Made by a program: the position numbers and the translations under genes. Below, piece by piece: positions 47,844-57,158 of a stretch of 64,000 nt of DNA. The stretch covers positions 62,001 through 126,000 of the forward strand of contig NZ_OY762512.1 in the NCBI RefSeq assembly GCF_963665995.1. Reading direction: 5' to 3'. Position 1 is the stretch's first letter. Each line of letters opens with the position of its first letter. The notes under the pieces were generated by a model. That model was not told where the DNA came from and ran no database searches. It was given only the letters and a program-made list of their open reading frames with translations. This DNA is from Pleurocapsa sp. FMAR1. Its GTDB lineage: Bacteria; Cyanobacteriota; Cyanobacteriia; Cyanobacteriales; Xenococcaceae.

Positions 47844-48426
47844 AGATCTAATTAATTTTAAGTTTGGTATTTTTTTCTATATGATGTAGTTGACTATATT
47901 ATGCGCAGGACTATTGCTTGAAATTTTCTAGTGTTAAATAAAAAACAGCAAAATAGTATCATTTGCCTGAAAAACAATACATTTTACTGAAAGATCAATT
48001 TCAGCAAAAAATTTACTTATCTAGTTTGTAGTATAACTTGTTGCCTATTAAAAATTATTAACTTTCAATGAAGAGTTTGGCAAAAAAGAATAAGATATGA
48101 CTAAGTTTCGGCTTATTGCACAACAAATCCAGTCATATCAAGGATTTTAAGACCCGAACTCAATTTATACCTTTTTGAATGGCTGAAACTTTTACTCAAG
48201 TTTTGAGTTTAAAGTAATTTGCTTCTAGGGCTATTTCATTCTCACTAGCCTTTGTCAACATTTCTTTACTTGTTTAGTGCTTAATTACTCTTAATTAAAG
48301 GAGACTGAAAATTGGCTAAATAGAGATTTGAAGACTTAAAGATAATTTATTACCTACTCGATCCTTTTTAAAGTCCTCCATCAGGTACAATTAAATGTCG
48401 ATCTCTAAGCAAGTATTTTTAGCTTC
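47844..48426. other. Intergenic region between divergent GT2 and efp genes
   Basis: About 580 bases, AT-rich. It should hold promoters for both divergent genes. No RNA gene, terminator or repeat was recognised. Confidence 0.35.
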
Positions 48427-48987
48427 ATGATTTCTAGTAATGACTTTCGCACAGGGGTTACTGTTGAGCTTGATGGCTCTGTCTGGCGAGTAGTAGAATT
48501 TCTTCACGTCAAACCAGGCAAAGGTTCTGCTTTTGTCAGAACTAAGCTCAAAAATGTGCAAGGGGGTAATACGGTAGAAAAAACCTTTCGCGCTGGTGAA
48601 ACTGTTCCCCAAGCAAATTTAGAAAAGCGCACCATGCAGCACACCTACAAAGATGGAGAAGAATTTGTCTTTATGGATATGCAAACCTATGAAGAAACGC
48701 GCATGAGTGGAGAGAACTTGGGCGATCGCATTAATTTTCTTAAAGAAGAAATGGAGGTTAATGTTATTTTCTGGGACGAAAGAGTATTGGAGATCGAGTT
48801 ACCTACTTCAGTAGTCTTAGAAATTACCGATACCGATCCTGGAGTTAAAGGAGATACGGCGACAGGAGGTACAAAACCTGCCATCGTTGAAACTGGAGCG
48901 CAGGTAATGGTACCTTTGTTTATCTCTATCGGTGAAAAAATTAAAGTTGATACTCGTGATGGTTCTTACTTGGGTAGAGAAAATTAA
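48427..48987 (+). CDS. efp: Elongation factor P
   Basis: A 186-residue EF-P with the three-domain pattern. Domain I loop [14 protein letters not shown] contains Lys32, at the position modified in many EF-Ps. Domain III ends [16 protein letters not shown] relieves ribosome stalling at polyproline stretches. It is followed after about 100 bases by accB, a gene pair I know from many cyanobacteria. Confidence 0.97.
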   Translation: MISSNDFRTGVTVELDGSVWRVVEFLHVKPGKGSAFVRTKLKNVQGGNTVEKTFRAGETVPQANLEKRTMQHTYKDGEEFVFMDMQTYEETRMSGENLGDRINFLKEEMEVNVIFWDERVLEIELPTSVVLEITDTDPGVKGDTATGGTKPAIVETGAQVMVPLFISIGEKIKVDTRDGSYLGREN

Positions 48988-49093
48988 TCTCCTCCTGAAT
49001 TGAGCAACGAGTTTCTTAATCTCTTAGATATGTAATACTACACAGCTATCTTGGAGATCTGGCAAAATTACTAGAATAATGGTTGTATAGTTT

Positions 49094-49591
49094 GTGTCTA
49101 TAAATTTTCAAGAACTTCGTGATTTGCTAAAGGCGATCTCTCAAACTGATATTACAGAGTTAACTCTCAAAAATAGCGATTTTGAATTGGTTGTCAAAAA
49201 ACAAACAGGGCAAAGTGCAGTTTCTATTCCTCAAGCTACTGTCGCACCTTCCACTGCTGTTGAGTCAATAAATATCCCTGGAGCGATCGGCAGTCAAACT
49301 GTGGCTACCCCAGAAGTAGCACCTATTACTCCTACCGTAGATGACAAAAAATGGGTAGATATTACATCGCCTATGGTAGGGATATTTTATTCTGCCCCTG
49401 CTCCAGATGAAGACTCTTTTGCTGCCGTAGGCGATCGCATTAATAAAGGAGATACGGTCTGTATTATTGAAGCGATGAAGCTAATGAACGAAATAGAAGG
49501 AGAAGTATCAGGACGAGTTATGGAAATATCTGTCCAAAATGGCGAACCAGTAGAGTTTGGGCAAGTTTTGATGAGAGTCGATCCAGGATAA
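49094..49591 (+). CDS. accB: Biotin carboxyl carrier protein of acetyl-CoA carboxylase
   Basis: A 165-residue BCCP: N-terminal assembly region MSINFQELRDLLKAISQTDI, a Pro/Ala/Thr/Val-rich linker (about 42-85), and a biotinyl domain with VDITSPMVGIFYSAPAPDE and EAMKLMNEIE, in which Lys129 is the biotin attachment site. It carries CO2 to acetyl-CoA in fatty-acid synthesis. The start is a GTG, chosen because it gives the conserved N-terminus. A mosaic repeat lies about 95 bases downstream. Confidence 0.97.
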   Translation: MSINFQELRDLLKAISQTDITELTLKNSDFELVVKKQTGQSAVSIPQATVAPSTAVESINIPGAIGSQTVATPEVAPITPTVDDKKWVDITSPMVGIFYSAPAPDEDSFAAVGDRINKGDTVCIIEAMKLMNEIEGEVSGRVMEISVQNGEPVEFGQVLMRVDPG

Positions 49592-49684
49592 TGAAGGGGT
49601 AAGGGATCGCGGATGAGGAGATAGCAGTCTTCTTGCTTTTTATGGTTAATCCCTTATAGTTAAATACTGCTTTAACTGCCCTAA

Positions 49685-50015
49685 CTGCCGAAGCGGGTGT
49701 GGAACAGCGAGAAAGGACGCTTCGTCCGCATCTCAGTCTTGCAGGAACGGCGGCTTTTGAGTATGAAACTTCATACTCAACCTCGACAGTTTGCTCAACG
49801 GGGGGAACCCCCGCAACGGCTTCTTGAAGCGATGGCTGCACAACGCGAAGCGTTGAGTCGCGTCCAGCGACGCTCTGGGCTGTACCCAGCCCTGCGGGGA
49901 AACCCCCAAGACCGCCTCGCTTCGCTTTTCGCGCTTGTCCGCATGTACTGTCTCAAGACAGCTTCTTAAACACAAAGGCGCTTTGCGAGACAGTTGCGTT
50001 TCCACCCGCTCTAAC
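49685..50015. mobile_element. Mosaic repeat element, copy C
   Basis: Same outer parts as the copy at 23470-23768: it begins CTGCCGAAGCGGGTGTGGAA and ends GCGTTTCCACCCGCTCTAAC. The middle (about 49818-49925) is different: it carries GCACAACGCGAAGCGTTGAG, TCGCGTCCAGCGACG and GGGCTGTACCCAGCCC hairpins. CCCTAACTGC occurs just before and just after, perhaps a target duplication. Three ORFs within it are artefacts. Confidence 0.7.
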
Positions 50016-50038
50016 TTGCCCTAACTGCTAATATCTCT

Positions 50039-50917
50039 ATGGAAATTCTGACAATAGTGCTAGCTGGGTTGCTGTCTCTGACCTCAAGTGGAGGCACAAT
50101 TTTGGATTCTGTAGCTGCTCATCGAATTAAGTCCCAAATTATTAGTTCTCAAAAGCAAGCAATTAGAATTGACAACACTCCTAATTATCAAATTGCTCAA
50201 GGAAAATTATCAAAAGTTAGAATTGCTGCTAGAGACTTAAAAGTTAAGCCCAATCTAGAAATTGCAGTTTTAGAACTGGAAACAGATCCCTTAGATGTTG
50301 ATTTAGCAAAATTAAATTTTAATAACATCGGTGAATTAAGAGAGTCTTTGAAGCAGCCTTTACAGGGAGCGGGGAAACTAGTCTTAACCGAAGCTAATCT
50401 GAATCAAGCTCTAGAATCTCCTGAAATTTTGGCAAAATTGTCAAAAAACCTCAATCGCCTTATAGCTCGTAGGGCTGGTTCAACAAATATTGCCTATCAA
50501 TTACGAGATCTTCAGGTGGCATTACTCCCTGCAAATCGCTTAAGAGTCAAATTTAAATTAAATAGACCCGTAAATAATTTCGAAGTCGATGAAACTGCCA
50601 AAGGTTCTCTTTCTAGACCTAGTAGGGAATTAGCGATCGCCTTGGAATTGAAAATCAGAGTTTTTAAGGGTAAAACAATTCGCATTACCGAGCCACAAGG
50701 AACTGTAAACGGTCGTCCTATGTCATCCAGGCTACTTAATGGTTTTGCCGAAGGCATTAGCGATCGCCTTGATTTAGACTCTCTACAAGCAGACGGAATC
50801 TTAGCTCGTGTCTTACAATTAGAGATCGACGAGGATAAACTAAAGTTAGTTGGCTTCCTCAAGCTGGAAACAAAAGGATCACAATTGTCTTCAAAGGAGA
50901 TAAAAGCAATTCCCTAA
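50039..50917 (+). CDS. DUF2993 (LmeA-like) exported lipid-binding protein
   Basis: A 292-residue protein with an N-terminal hydrophobic segment (about 2-25) that is probably a signal or anchor. The body fits DUF2993: IDNTPNYQIAQGKLSKVRIAARDL, LELETDPLDVDLAKLNF, and RLLNGFAEGISDRLDLDSL at the C-terminus. Relatives (LmeA) bind phospholipids at the outer leaflet or periplasm. A paralogue is at 59867. It is followed after about 55 bases by the GerMN gene, probably in one transcript. Confidence 0.75.
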   Translation: MEILTIVLAGLLSLTSSGGTILDSVAAHRIKSQIISSQKQAIRIDNTPNYQIAQGKLSKVRIAARDLKVKPNLEIAVLELETDPLDVDLAKLNFNNIGELRESLKQPLQGAGKLVLTEANLNQALESPEILAKLSKNLNRLIARRAGSTNIAYQLRDLQVALLPANRLRVKFKLNRPVNNFEVDETAKGSLSRPSRELAIALELKIRVFKGKTIRITEPQGTVNGRPMSSRLLNGFAEGISDRLDLDSLQADGILARVLQLEIDEDKLKLVGFLKLETKGSQLSSKEIKAIP

Positions 50918-50972
50918 CTTTAAACTTGTTTTTTTGTCTTTTACCTATTTCTCTTAAGCAGGAGTATTATCC

Positions 50973-51596
50973 ATGCAGGATCAAAATAAAAATCGCTTTT
51001 CTCTGCCTGTGGTAGCAGTAATCACGGGGATTATTCTGGCTGCGGGGGGAGGTGCTGCTTGGTGGGCAAAATCTTCTTTAGAGCGAGACGCTAGTAAAAC
51101 TCAGCCCCATCCTTCTCCCATAGTAGAAGACCAAACACCAAGCGCGCCCAAACCCATTACGCAAGAAAAAGTTGTCCAGATTTGCTGGCTCAATCCCCAA
51201 GGAAACAAGATTGAATTGGTTTCTAAGACGATGACTTTTGAAAAGTCGGTTAAATCTGAGCAAGTCTTAGAAACTGCTTTTAAAACTTTGTTATCTAGTC
51301 CACCTGAAGACTCTCAATACACTACGGCTATTCCTCAAGGAACTAAGTTATTGGGTTTAACTGTAGATAAAAAAGGCATTGACCTGAACTTATCTAAAGA
51401 ATTTGTTGCTGGTGGCGGTAGTGCCGCTATGAGCAGTAGATTAGCCCAAATTATTTATACGGCTACTAGCTCAAATCCTGATGTTCCTGTCTGGATTAAT
51501 GTTGAAGGAAAACCGCTTAAAACATTAGGTCAAGAAGGATTGATAATTAATCAACCTATGACTAGACAAGATTTTAAAAATAACTTTACTCTGTAA
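50973..51596 (+). CDS. GerMN-domain lipoprotein/membrane protein
   Basis: A 207-residue protein with a membrane anchor near the N-terminus (about 10-30, VVAVITGIILAAGGGAAWWA), a Pro/Ser/Thr-rich linker and a GerMN domain (VLETAFKTLLSSPPEDSQY; IPQGTKLLGLTVDKKGIDLNLSKEF). GerMN domains are envelope-associated and function in spore germination in Bacillus; in cyanobacteria the role is unknown. Probably periplasmic. Confidence 0.8.
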   Translation: MQDQNKNRFSLPVVAVITGIILAAGGGAAWWAKSSLERDASKTQPHPSPIVEDQTPSAPKPITQEKVVQICWLNPQGNKIELVSKTMTFEKSVKSEQVLETAFKTLLSSPPEDSQYTTAIPQGTKLLGLTVDKKGIDLNLSKEFVAGGGSAAMSSRLAQIIYTATSSNPDVPVWINVEGKPLKTLGQEGLIINQPMTRQDFKNNFTL

Positions 51597-52003
51597 AATC
51601 GATTTTTTTACTCTCACATTTACTCCTATTCCTCACACTCTTAATATTAATAGATAGAAATTCATCTATTAGTCAATTTTATAAGCTCAGTAATTATGGC
51701 TCTACCGAATCTGTGATGTAAAACCAATAAAAAGTTTAAAGAAACATTAAGTATAAAATAAGCCTTTTGTAACTTAAATCAATCTCAGATTTTATCTAGT
51801 TCTGACCGTGGAAGGTTTAGTATTCCGAAGATTAAATTTTAAATCAATTAATAAGAAATTATTTTCTATCCTTTTTCTGCTGAAAAGCTTCGTTCCAAAA
51901 TACACATCACTATCTTAAGGAGGATGAATTCAAAATTGCCTTGTGGTGATATGAAATAGCGAACTAAACCAAAGAATTTACCATTTAGTTTGCTAATAAA
52001 ATA
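51597..52003. other. Gene-free interval
   Basis: About 400 bases, AT-rich. TTAAGGAGGATG near 51917 resembles a ribosome site, but the following frame is short and closes early. Nothing else seen. Confidence 0.3.
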
Positions 52004-52336
52004 ATGAATTTAGAAAACATTCCTCAACAAAGCAAAAAGTTAATGAATCGAGTCACTGGTGCAGTTGAGAAAACAGGTAAGAAAGTCGCAAATCAAGTTT
52101 CTAACATTACCGACGGCAAAATAGAAGAAATTACGGAGGAAGCTATCCAAGCTGCGGTCGATCAAGCTTTAGATGTGATTCAAGTGGCTGGTCAACGAGT
52201 ACGAGAAAAAGAGCTAAATGGCGAGCGAGTGACATTAGAAGTTGGTGTCGGCGTAATGAACGTAGCTCATCTCAAGATAACTACTGACATACCAGGAAGT
52301 AAGGAATCTGAAGAAGTTAATGTTGAACTTAGCTGA
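52004..52336 (+). CDS. Small hypothetical protein
   Basis: A 110-residue protein: an amphipathic Lys-rich N-terminus (QQSKKLMNRVTGAVEKTGKK), an acidic helix (KIEEITEEAIQAAVDQALDVIQVAGQRVREKEL) and a beta-rich C-terminus. No membrane segment. Not recognised. No partner gene is evident except the short damaged ORF that follows. Confidence 0.5.
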   Translation: MNLENIPQQSKKLMNRVTGAVEKTGKKVANQVSNITDGKIEEITEEAIQAAVDQALDVIQVAGQRVREKELNGERVTLEVGVGVMNVAHLKITTDIPGSKESEEVNVELS

Positions 52337-52407
52337 CATCAATTATCAAATAATTTTTTGAGCATCAGAATTAAGCAAATTTAAAAAACTAATTCAAGAG
52401 GATCGAC

Positions 52408-52521
52408 ATGGGAATTAAAGATGTGTTTGACCGAATTTAACGCGGTTTAAGAAAAGCCAATCGCGATCGCGACTATGATAACCGCCGTGATTGCCGCGAT
52501 CGCGATGATGACGACAACTAA
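52408..52521 (+). pseudogene. Very small Arg/Asp-rich ORF with an in-frame stop
   Basis: After AAGAGGATCGAC, ATG opens MGIKDVFDRI, then TAA, then RGLRKANRDRDYDNRRD and CRDRDDDDN to a second TAA. One nonsense codon splits a plausible 37-residue coding frame. The Arg-Asp tail partly reflects overlapping HIP1 copies (CGCGATCGCG). Small and uncertain. Confidence 0.35.
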
Positions 52522-52594
52522 GAATCAAGCTTAAGCAAATCTTTTTGGAGAGATTGGACGTTAGTTTAATCGCTAAGGCTATTTTAATTGAGGT

Positions 52595-52771
52595 CTATTT
52601 TGATTTGACCTCTACTCCAGGTAAATTATCCAATTGTTCATCAGCCTGAACTTCAAACTCTAGGGGAACAAAAACAGTTAATCCACCAGGGATACACTTA
52701 ACTTCAATCGGCATTGTGCCAATTATTTCTCCATCTAAAACAACTTTTTGTGGCGGATCGGTAGTCACTTT
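52595..52771 (-). pseudogene. C-terminal remnant of a DAGK/YegS-like lipid kinase
   Basis: Minus-strand frame VKVTTDPPQKVVLDGEIIGT, MPIEVKCIPGGLTVFVPLEF, EVQADEQLDNLPGVEVKSK, stop. Pro-x-x-DGE followed by G-T-P/M-I-E-V and the polar tail is the end of the C-terminal beta domain of YegS-type lipid kinases. The catalytic domain is absent, and the remnant ends where the direct repeat region begins. Confidence 0.65.
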
Positions 52772-52808
52772 TACTCAACGCCAATATTATTGACGAACAA
52801 GTCTAGTA

Positions 52809-53043
52809 AATACAATACTCAAACAGGGCTGCCTAAACCCTCATCCGAAAATATGAGTCAGCGCGATCGCAGTTTAGAATATTGGAGACAAGACATGGTT
52901 AGACTGGAACGGGAAGCAAAACAATATTGCGACTACAAGCAAACATGATGTTGACTTTTTTGAAGAATCTTAATCAAATTTAGGTATTTGAATATTGGAA
53001 CTATATGCTGGTTTATAACCCAGAAGTAGGAAAATTATTCAAG
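52809..53043 (+). repeat. Direct repeat, left copy (about 235 bp)
   Basis: Reads AAATACAATACTCAAACAGG and runs to AAAATTATTCAAG. It contains a frame coding QTGLPKPSSENMSQRDRSLE and YWRQDMVRLEREAKQYCDYK to a stop, the same tail that ends the ZorC-like ORF at 57960. The right copy is at 57820-58055. By eye the copies differ at roughly one base in eight to ten. Confidence 0.85.
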
Positions 53044-53291
53044 AATTTACTTAGTTAGCTGTCTAAAAGATTACTCTGCAAAAAATAATCTTTTCTTTTG
53101 AGCCTTGAACACAGTTTAAGGCGATCGATTATCTTGAATATATAAGCTTTTTATAAGCAGTTCTATAAATATAAAGCATTATTTGCTACATCTCAATAAA
53201 TCCAAGAAATTATAGATTTTAATTAAATATTAAGTAATTTTCTCGCTTGGATGGGAACTATATAAATAGATATCTAGAGAAAATTAAAATA

Positions 53292-53636
53292 ATGGAATTT
53301 TTAAATCCATCTATCGAACAGCTAGTCACAGAAATAATAGCTGTAAATCGTGCTTGGAAAGAAGCTAAAGATTTATTTGACCATGCAGATAACTCTTTAG
53401 CTAATTCTCTACGAGATTTAAAAGCACGTTTACAGGTAAGACTCTTACATAGCTATGCGCCAAGTCGAGTTTATCTGACAGTAGACACAAACCTAAATTC
53501 AGATTACGACGAACCCCTTTATGGTTTGCAGTTAATGAAATCAATACATGGTAGAAAAGATGCTGCACATATGCCTGTAAGAGTCGCGGAAAAAAATTTG
53601 TCAGCGCAAGAGTTGCAGCAGTTCGTTAAAGGTTGA
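53292..53636 (+). CDS. Small protein at head of Zorya-like cassette
   Basis: Taken from ATG 53292 (MEFLNPSIEQLVTEI), 114 residues; an in-frame ATG at 53247 would add 15. Predicted N-terminal helices (VNRAWKEAKDLFDHADNSLANSLRDLKARL) followed by a mixed region with VYLTVDTNLNSDYDEPLYGL and AAHMPVRVAEKNLSAQEL. No membrane segment and no recognised family. It ends 20 bases before the ZorA-like gene, with GGAG before that start, so the two are very likely co-transcribed. It may be a regulator or an extra component. Confidence 0.6.
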   Translation: MEFLNPSIEQLVTEIIAVNRAWKEAKDLFDHADNSLANSLRDLKARLQVRLLHSYAPSRVYLTVDTNLNSDYDEPLYGLQLMKSIHGRKDAAHMPVRVAEKNLSAQELQQFVKG

Positions 53637-53656
53637 TTTTAAAGGAGTAGACAAAA

Positions 53657-55798
53657 ATGATTAATTTTTTATTTTGTTTGATTATTGTCGGCGTAGCAAT
53701 TTGGATTGGGTTAGAAGAAAAAAAATTTGTAGATGAATATAAGAATAAAGAATTGCAAATTGCTAAAAGTTCTATTAGTGAATTAGCTAATAACTACAGC
53801 CAAAGCAATCATAATAGATTCATAATAAAAGCTCAAGAGGAAAAAACCAAAATTGTTAGATGGTTATCAGAACATCTTAAAGGAGAATTTAGGACATCTG
53901 ATTTTCAGCCAGAACGAAACAATAATGGTGATTTTATTTTACTGTCTTACCCGTCTATTTTAGGAAAACCAGTACCTCAAAGTCCCGTTAGTTTTGCTCC
54001 TGCACTATTAACCGCAATTGGTATTTTAGGAACTTTTACTGGTATTTTCTTGGGTTTACAAGGTATAGATTTAGGAAATATTAGCGAAACTCAAAACTTA
54101 ATAGCTGCAAGCACTAAGTTATTAGCAGGAATGAAAACAGCTTTTTTAACTTCTCTGTTTGGCATGGGGACTGCTATTTTTTTTATTGGATATTTATCTT
54201 TTGGAATCCAAGAACGGACTAAATCTCGCAATAAGTTACGCAAAGAACTGAGCGATATTGCCTTCTTAGAAAGTCCCAACCGTCTTTTATCACAATTAGA
54301 TAACGAAGAAAATTTAGAAGTTGCTAAAACTCTTCAAACTGTTGCTGATAATTTATCTGGTTTGAGTGCCGATGTAATTGCTAATGCCGTTAAAAGTGCG
54401 ATTGCGGAGCTAGCCGAAGGCATCGCACCACTAATTTCAGAATTAAAATCTTTAGAAAAAATCGAACAGCTTGTAGACAATACATCAAGTTTATCTAATT
54501 TAACTCCCAAGGCGATCGCTTCTGCGACAAGCGATAATTTCACACTCTTAATTAATCCGATTTCTCAAGAGATAAAACAACTTCGCGAACTCCAAGAAAG
54601 TCAAGGACAAACTGTAGAAACTTTGGTTAAACAGTTACGCAATGAGTTAATCGAACCTGTTGTTATTAGATTGGATCAAAGTGCAGAATTAACCAAAGAA
54701 GCGTCCGCAGCAGTAACAGATTTGAAAAACGAATTAGGCGGTATTAGTACAAGTTTAGCTGGTGCGGTAGAAACTATTCAAAGTTTCCAACAGGATACTT
54801 TAACTCGTCTTCAGGAATTTGCTGCTGATTTACAATCTATTCTCGGTCAATTTCGTACAGATACTCAAGGAGTAATGGAACAAGTTGCTGTAGAAATTCA
54901 GCAAGCAGTAAACCAAAGTATTACGGGAATGGAAGCACAACGAACTGCTTTTGAAGCCAGCGCAAACCAAGCATCTCAAACTTTTAGAGGAATCAGAGAA
55001 GACTTACAAGCAGCACTTAATACCCAAGCCGAACAGCAAAAGCAAATGTTGCAGGATGTTCAAATCTCTACCGAAAGTGTTTTAGTTAAAGCCAACGAAG
55101 CCTTCTTGAATCAGTCTAATACTTTGGTAACAGTAGGAAGAGAAGCTTCGGGATTGATGAGCCAAGCTAACGATAATTTTCTCGGTACATTAAGCAATAT
55201 TGGCGGAATGCTGCAAAATACTCGTCTTACAGTGCAACAGGAACTAGAACAATTCCGCATTGATTATCAAGCAGCCTTACAAGATTTCTTTACCCAGCAG
55301 AACAACCTACTCAACGACACATTAGGAGAACAAAGAGAAGGATTAGCAGGAGTAGTAGTCAACCTACAGCAAACCTTTAGTGAAGAAGCAACACAACGGA
55401 AAGAAATGACCGCACAAGTAAACCAAAGTTTAAACCGAATTGGAGAAACAGTCAAAACTGTAAATAATTTGGCTAGTGCAATGGGTATGACTTCTAGCGA
55501 ACGTTTAGGTCAACTACAAGAACTAGCTCGCACTATTGGTAGTGAAGCACACCGCGTAGAACATAGTTATCAAAGTATGACCGAGCAATTTAATGAAGCT
55601 CTAGAAGATGGCAACAAGCATCTAGATGATTACCTAAAACAAGCTAATGAAACTTATAGCAAAAGTATACAGGATGCCGATAAAGCTGCCGCCGAAGTTT
55701 GTAATAAATTAAATGAAACTTCTCACGGTTTGATGAGTGTGGCTGAATTTTTGGTTTCGGCTGCTAATGACCTAAAAAACAGCAATGTCGGTAATTAA
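53657..55798 (+). CDS. zorA: ZorA-like MotA/TolQ-family motor protein with long tail
   Basis: 713 residues. Membrane helices at about 1-19, 112-136 (VSFAPALLTAIGILGTFTGIFLGL) and 163-184 (FLTSLFGMGTAIFFIGYLSF). The second and third form the MotA/TolQ/ExbB core. From about 190 to the end there is a long, mostly helical tail rich in Gln, Glu and Ala. This is the design of ZorA in Zorya anti-phage systems, in which a ZorA5-ZorB2 ion-driven motor with a long intracellular tail signals to cytoplasmic effectors. Flagellar MotA lacks such a tail. It is followed after two bases by zorB. Confidence 0.85.
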   Translation: MINFLFCLIIVGVAIWIGLEEKKFVDEYKNKELQIAKSSISELANNYSQSNHNRFIIKAQEEKTKIVRWLSEHLKGEFRTSDFQPERNNNGDFILLSYPSILGKPVPQSPVSFAPALLTAIGILGTFTGIFLGLQGIDLGNISETQNLIAASTKLLAGMKTAFLTSLFGMGTAIFFIGYLSFGIQERTKSRNKLRKELSDIAFLESPNRLLSQLDNEENLEVAKTLQTVADNLSGLSADVIANAVKSAIAELAEGIAPLISELKSLEKIEQLVDNTSSLSNLTPKAIASATSDNFTLLINPISQEIKQLRELQESQGQTVETLVKQLRNELIEPVVIRLDQSAELTKEASAAVTDLKNELGGISTSLAGAVETIQSFQQDTLTRLQEFAADLQSILGQFRTDTQGVMEQVAVEIQQAVNQSITGMEAQRTAFEASANQASQTFRGIREDLQAALNTQAEQQKQMLQDVQISTESVLVKANEAFLNQSNTLVTVGREASGLMSQANDNFLGTLSNIGGMLQNTRLTVQQELEQFRIDYQAALQDFFTQQNNLLNDTLGEQREGLAGVVVNLQQTFSEEATQRKEMTAQVNQSLNRIGETVKTVNNLASAMGMTSSERLGQLQELARTIGSEAHRVEHSYQSMTEQFNEALEDGNKHLDDYLKQANETYSKSIQDADKAAAEVCNKLNETSHGLMSVAEFLVSAANDLKNSNVGN

Positions 55799-55800
55799 TT

Positions 55801-56412
55801 ATGAACTCTTTTGAACACTTTGAACCAGATACAGAACTTGAAGAAGATAACTCAGGTATTTGGTTATCTATTAGCGATTTGATGTCTGGATTGTTGATGT
55901 TTTTTGCTTTGCTATTTATTGTTGTTCAAGTTCAACTTCAAGAATATCAAGAATTGTACAAAAAACTTCCTCTTGCAATTCAACAAGCACTTCACCAAAA
56001 ACTGGGGGATAAATATGCTTTTGAAGTCGATCCAGAAACAGGAGGAGTAACTATTGGGGACAGCATTCTGTTCGATGAGGGAAGTGCAAATTTAAAACCA
56101 GCAGGAAAGCTTTTTCTAAAAGAATTTATACCTGTTTATAGCAATATAATTTTCTCAGATGAATTATTTGACCGCCAGATTACTCGTGTCGTTATAGAAG
56201 GTCATACTAGCTCTAAAGGCTCAGATAAAGCAAATATGGAATTAAGCCTTAGACGTACTTTGTCGGTATCAGATTATATCTTTTCTCAACAATTAAACTT
56301 CGATACTAAACAACAGTTTAAGCAAAAAATTCTGGCATCTGGCAGAGGTGAAATAGATGCAGACAAGAGCAAAGATAATCTAAGCGATCGCAAAGTTGTT
56401 TTCCGTTTTTAA
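55801..56412 (+). CDS. zorB: ZorB-like stator with OmpA/MotB domain
   Basis: 203 residues. A short acidic N-terminus, then IWLSISDLMSGLLMFFALLFIVVQ: one membrane helix with Asp26 in the SxxDLM motif, the expected ion-carrying residue. The periplasmic OmpA/MotB-like domain runs from about 85 (ILFDEGSANLKPAGKLFLKE; VVIEGHTSSKG; LSLRRTLSVSDYIF; ILASGRGE; SDRKVVFRF) and should bind peptidoglycan. With zorA it forms the membrane motor. Somewhat shorter than many ZorB proteins. Start two bases after zorA. Confidence 0.85.
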   Translation: MNSFEHFEPDTELEEDNSGIWLSISDLMSGLLMFFALLFIVVQVQLQEYQELYKKLPLAIQQALHQKLGDKYAFEVDPETGGVTIGDSILFDEGSANLKPAGKLFLKEFIPVYSNIIFSDELFDRQITRVVIEGHTSSKGSDKANMELSLRRTLSVSDYIFSQQLNFDTKQQFKQKILASGRGEIDADKSKDNLSDRKVVFRF

Positions 56413-56471
56413 TTCCGACAAGTAAACTTTGAGAATTTAAAGCAAGATACTGTTAAGCCATAACTACAAAA

Positions 56472-57158
56472 ATGAATATTCAATTTCGCAAAATACATTT
56501 ACCTCCACTTCCAGAAGTTAATGCTGATGCTCTAACTAAGCTAGTAGAAAACGATAGAAATATTAGTTTTAAACCGCCCTCTTTACCTGCTGGTGTACCC
56601 AAAAGCCAGATTGTTTCCCGTTCTAATCTAGATGAAATTATTCAAGATATTGAAAATAGTAAAACTGAAAATATTACTGTTTTAGAATGGGTTCATTGTC
56701 TTTATAACAAAGATAAATGGGATGCTAAAAATCCAGGTAGAAGTATATCTACATCCAAAAAAATTTGGAAAGCAGCCGAACAAAATACTTGGCTAAAACA
56801 GCGATTGTTTTGGAATTTAGTTCTTAACTATAATGGCAAACAAGCTTTAGCTTCATCTTTAGTGGAAAATCATTCTGCTTTTTCACCTCAAAATATATTA
56901 GACAAAGAAAAACTAAAAATAATTCAAGTTCTTACAACATCTGAACCAGTTAATGGGTTAGTAAAACTGTGTCTTCAAGAATTTCTTACGCCTTATAAAC
57001 TATTTCAAAAACATCAACTTCCGACCAAATCTTTAATTTTAGAGCAAGCTTTAGACGATATTGTCATTGTATTTTCTCTAATACCTACTCCCAATCAAAA
57101 ACAAGTTAAATGGCTGTTGCAATGTTTAGAGGAGATTGAAGACAATACAACAAATTAA
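56472..57158 (+). CDS. ZorC-like protein, N-terminal half
   Basis: 228 residues starting MNIQFRKIHLPPLPEVNADA. Mostly helical. LEWVHCLYNKDKWDAKNPGR and WNLVLNYNGKQALASSLV precede a region ending WLLQCLEEIEDNTTN. On its own it has no catalytic motif, but its place after zorB and the EH-signature-like half that follows suggest it is the N-terminal part of a ZorC protein. The stop overlaps the next ORF by 23 bases in another frame. The second ORF has no ATG near the overlap, so a frameshift of one original gene is likelier than two genes. Confidence 0.6.
   Translation: MNIQFRKIHLPPLPEVNADALTKLVENDRNISFKPPSLPAGVPKSQIVSRSNLDEIIQDIENSKTENITVLEWVHCLYNKDKWDAKNPGRSISTSKKIWKAAEQNTWLKQRLFWNLVLNYNGKQALASSLVENHSAFSPQNILDKEKLKIIQVLTTSEPVNGLVKLCLQEFLTPYKLFQKHQLPTKSLILEQALDDIVIVFSLIPTPNQKQVKWLLQCLEEIEDNTTN

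Noticed and set aside
53657-56412. MotA/MotB-like pair considered as flagellar, Tol or ExbBD genes
   Set aside because: The long helical tail of the first protein, the OmpA-type end of the second and the EH-signature-like neighbour fit Zorya; no flagellar or TonB genes are nearby.
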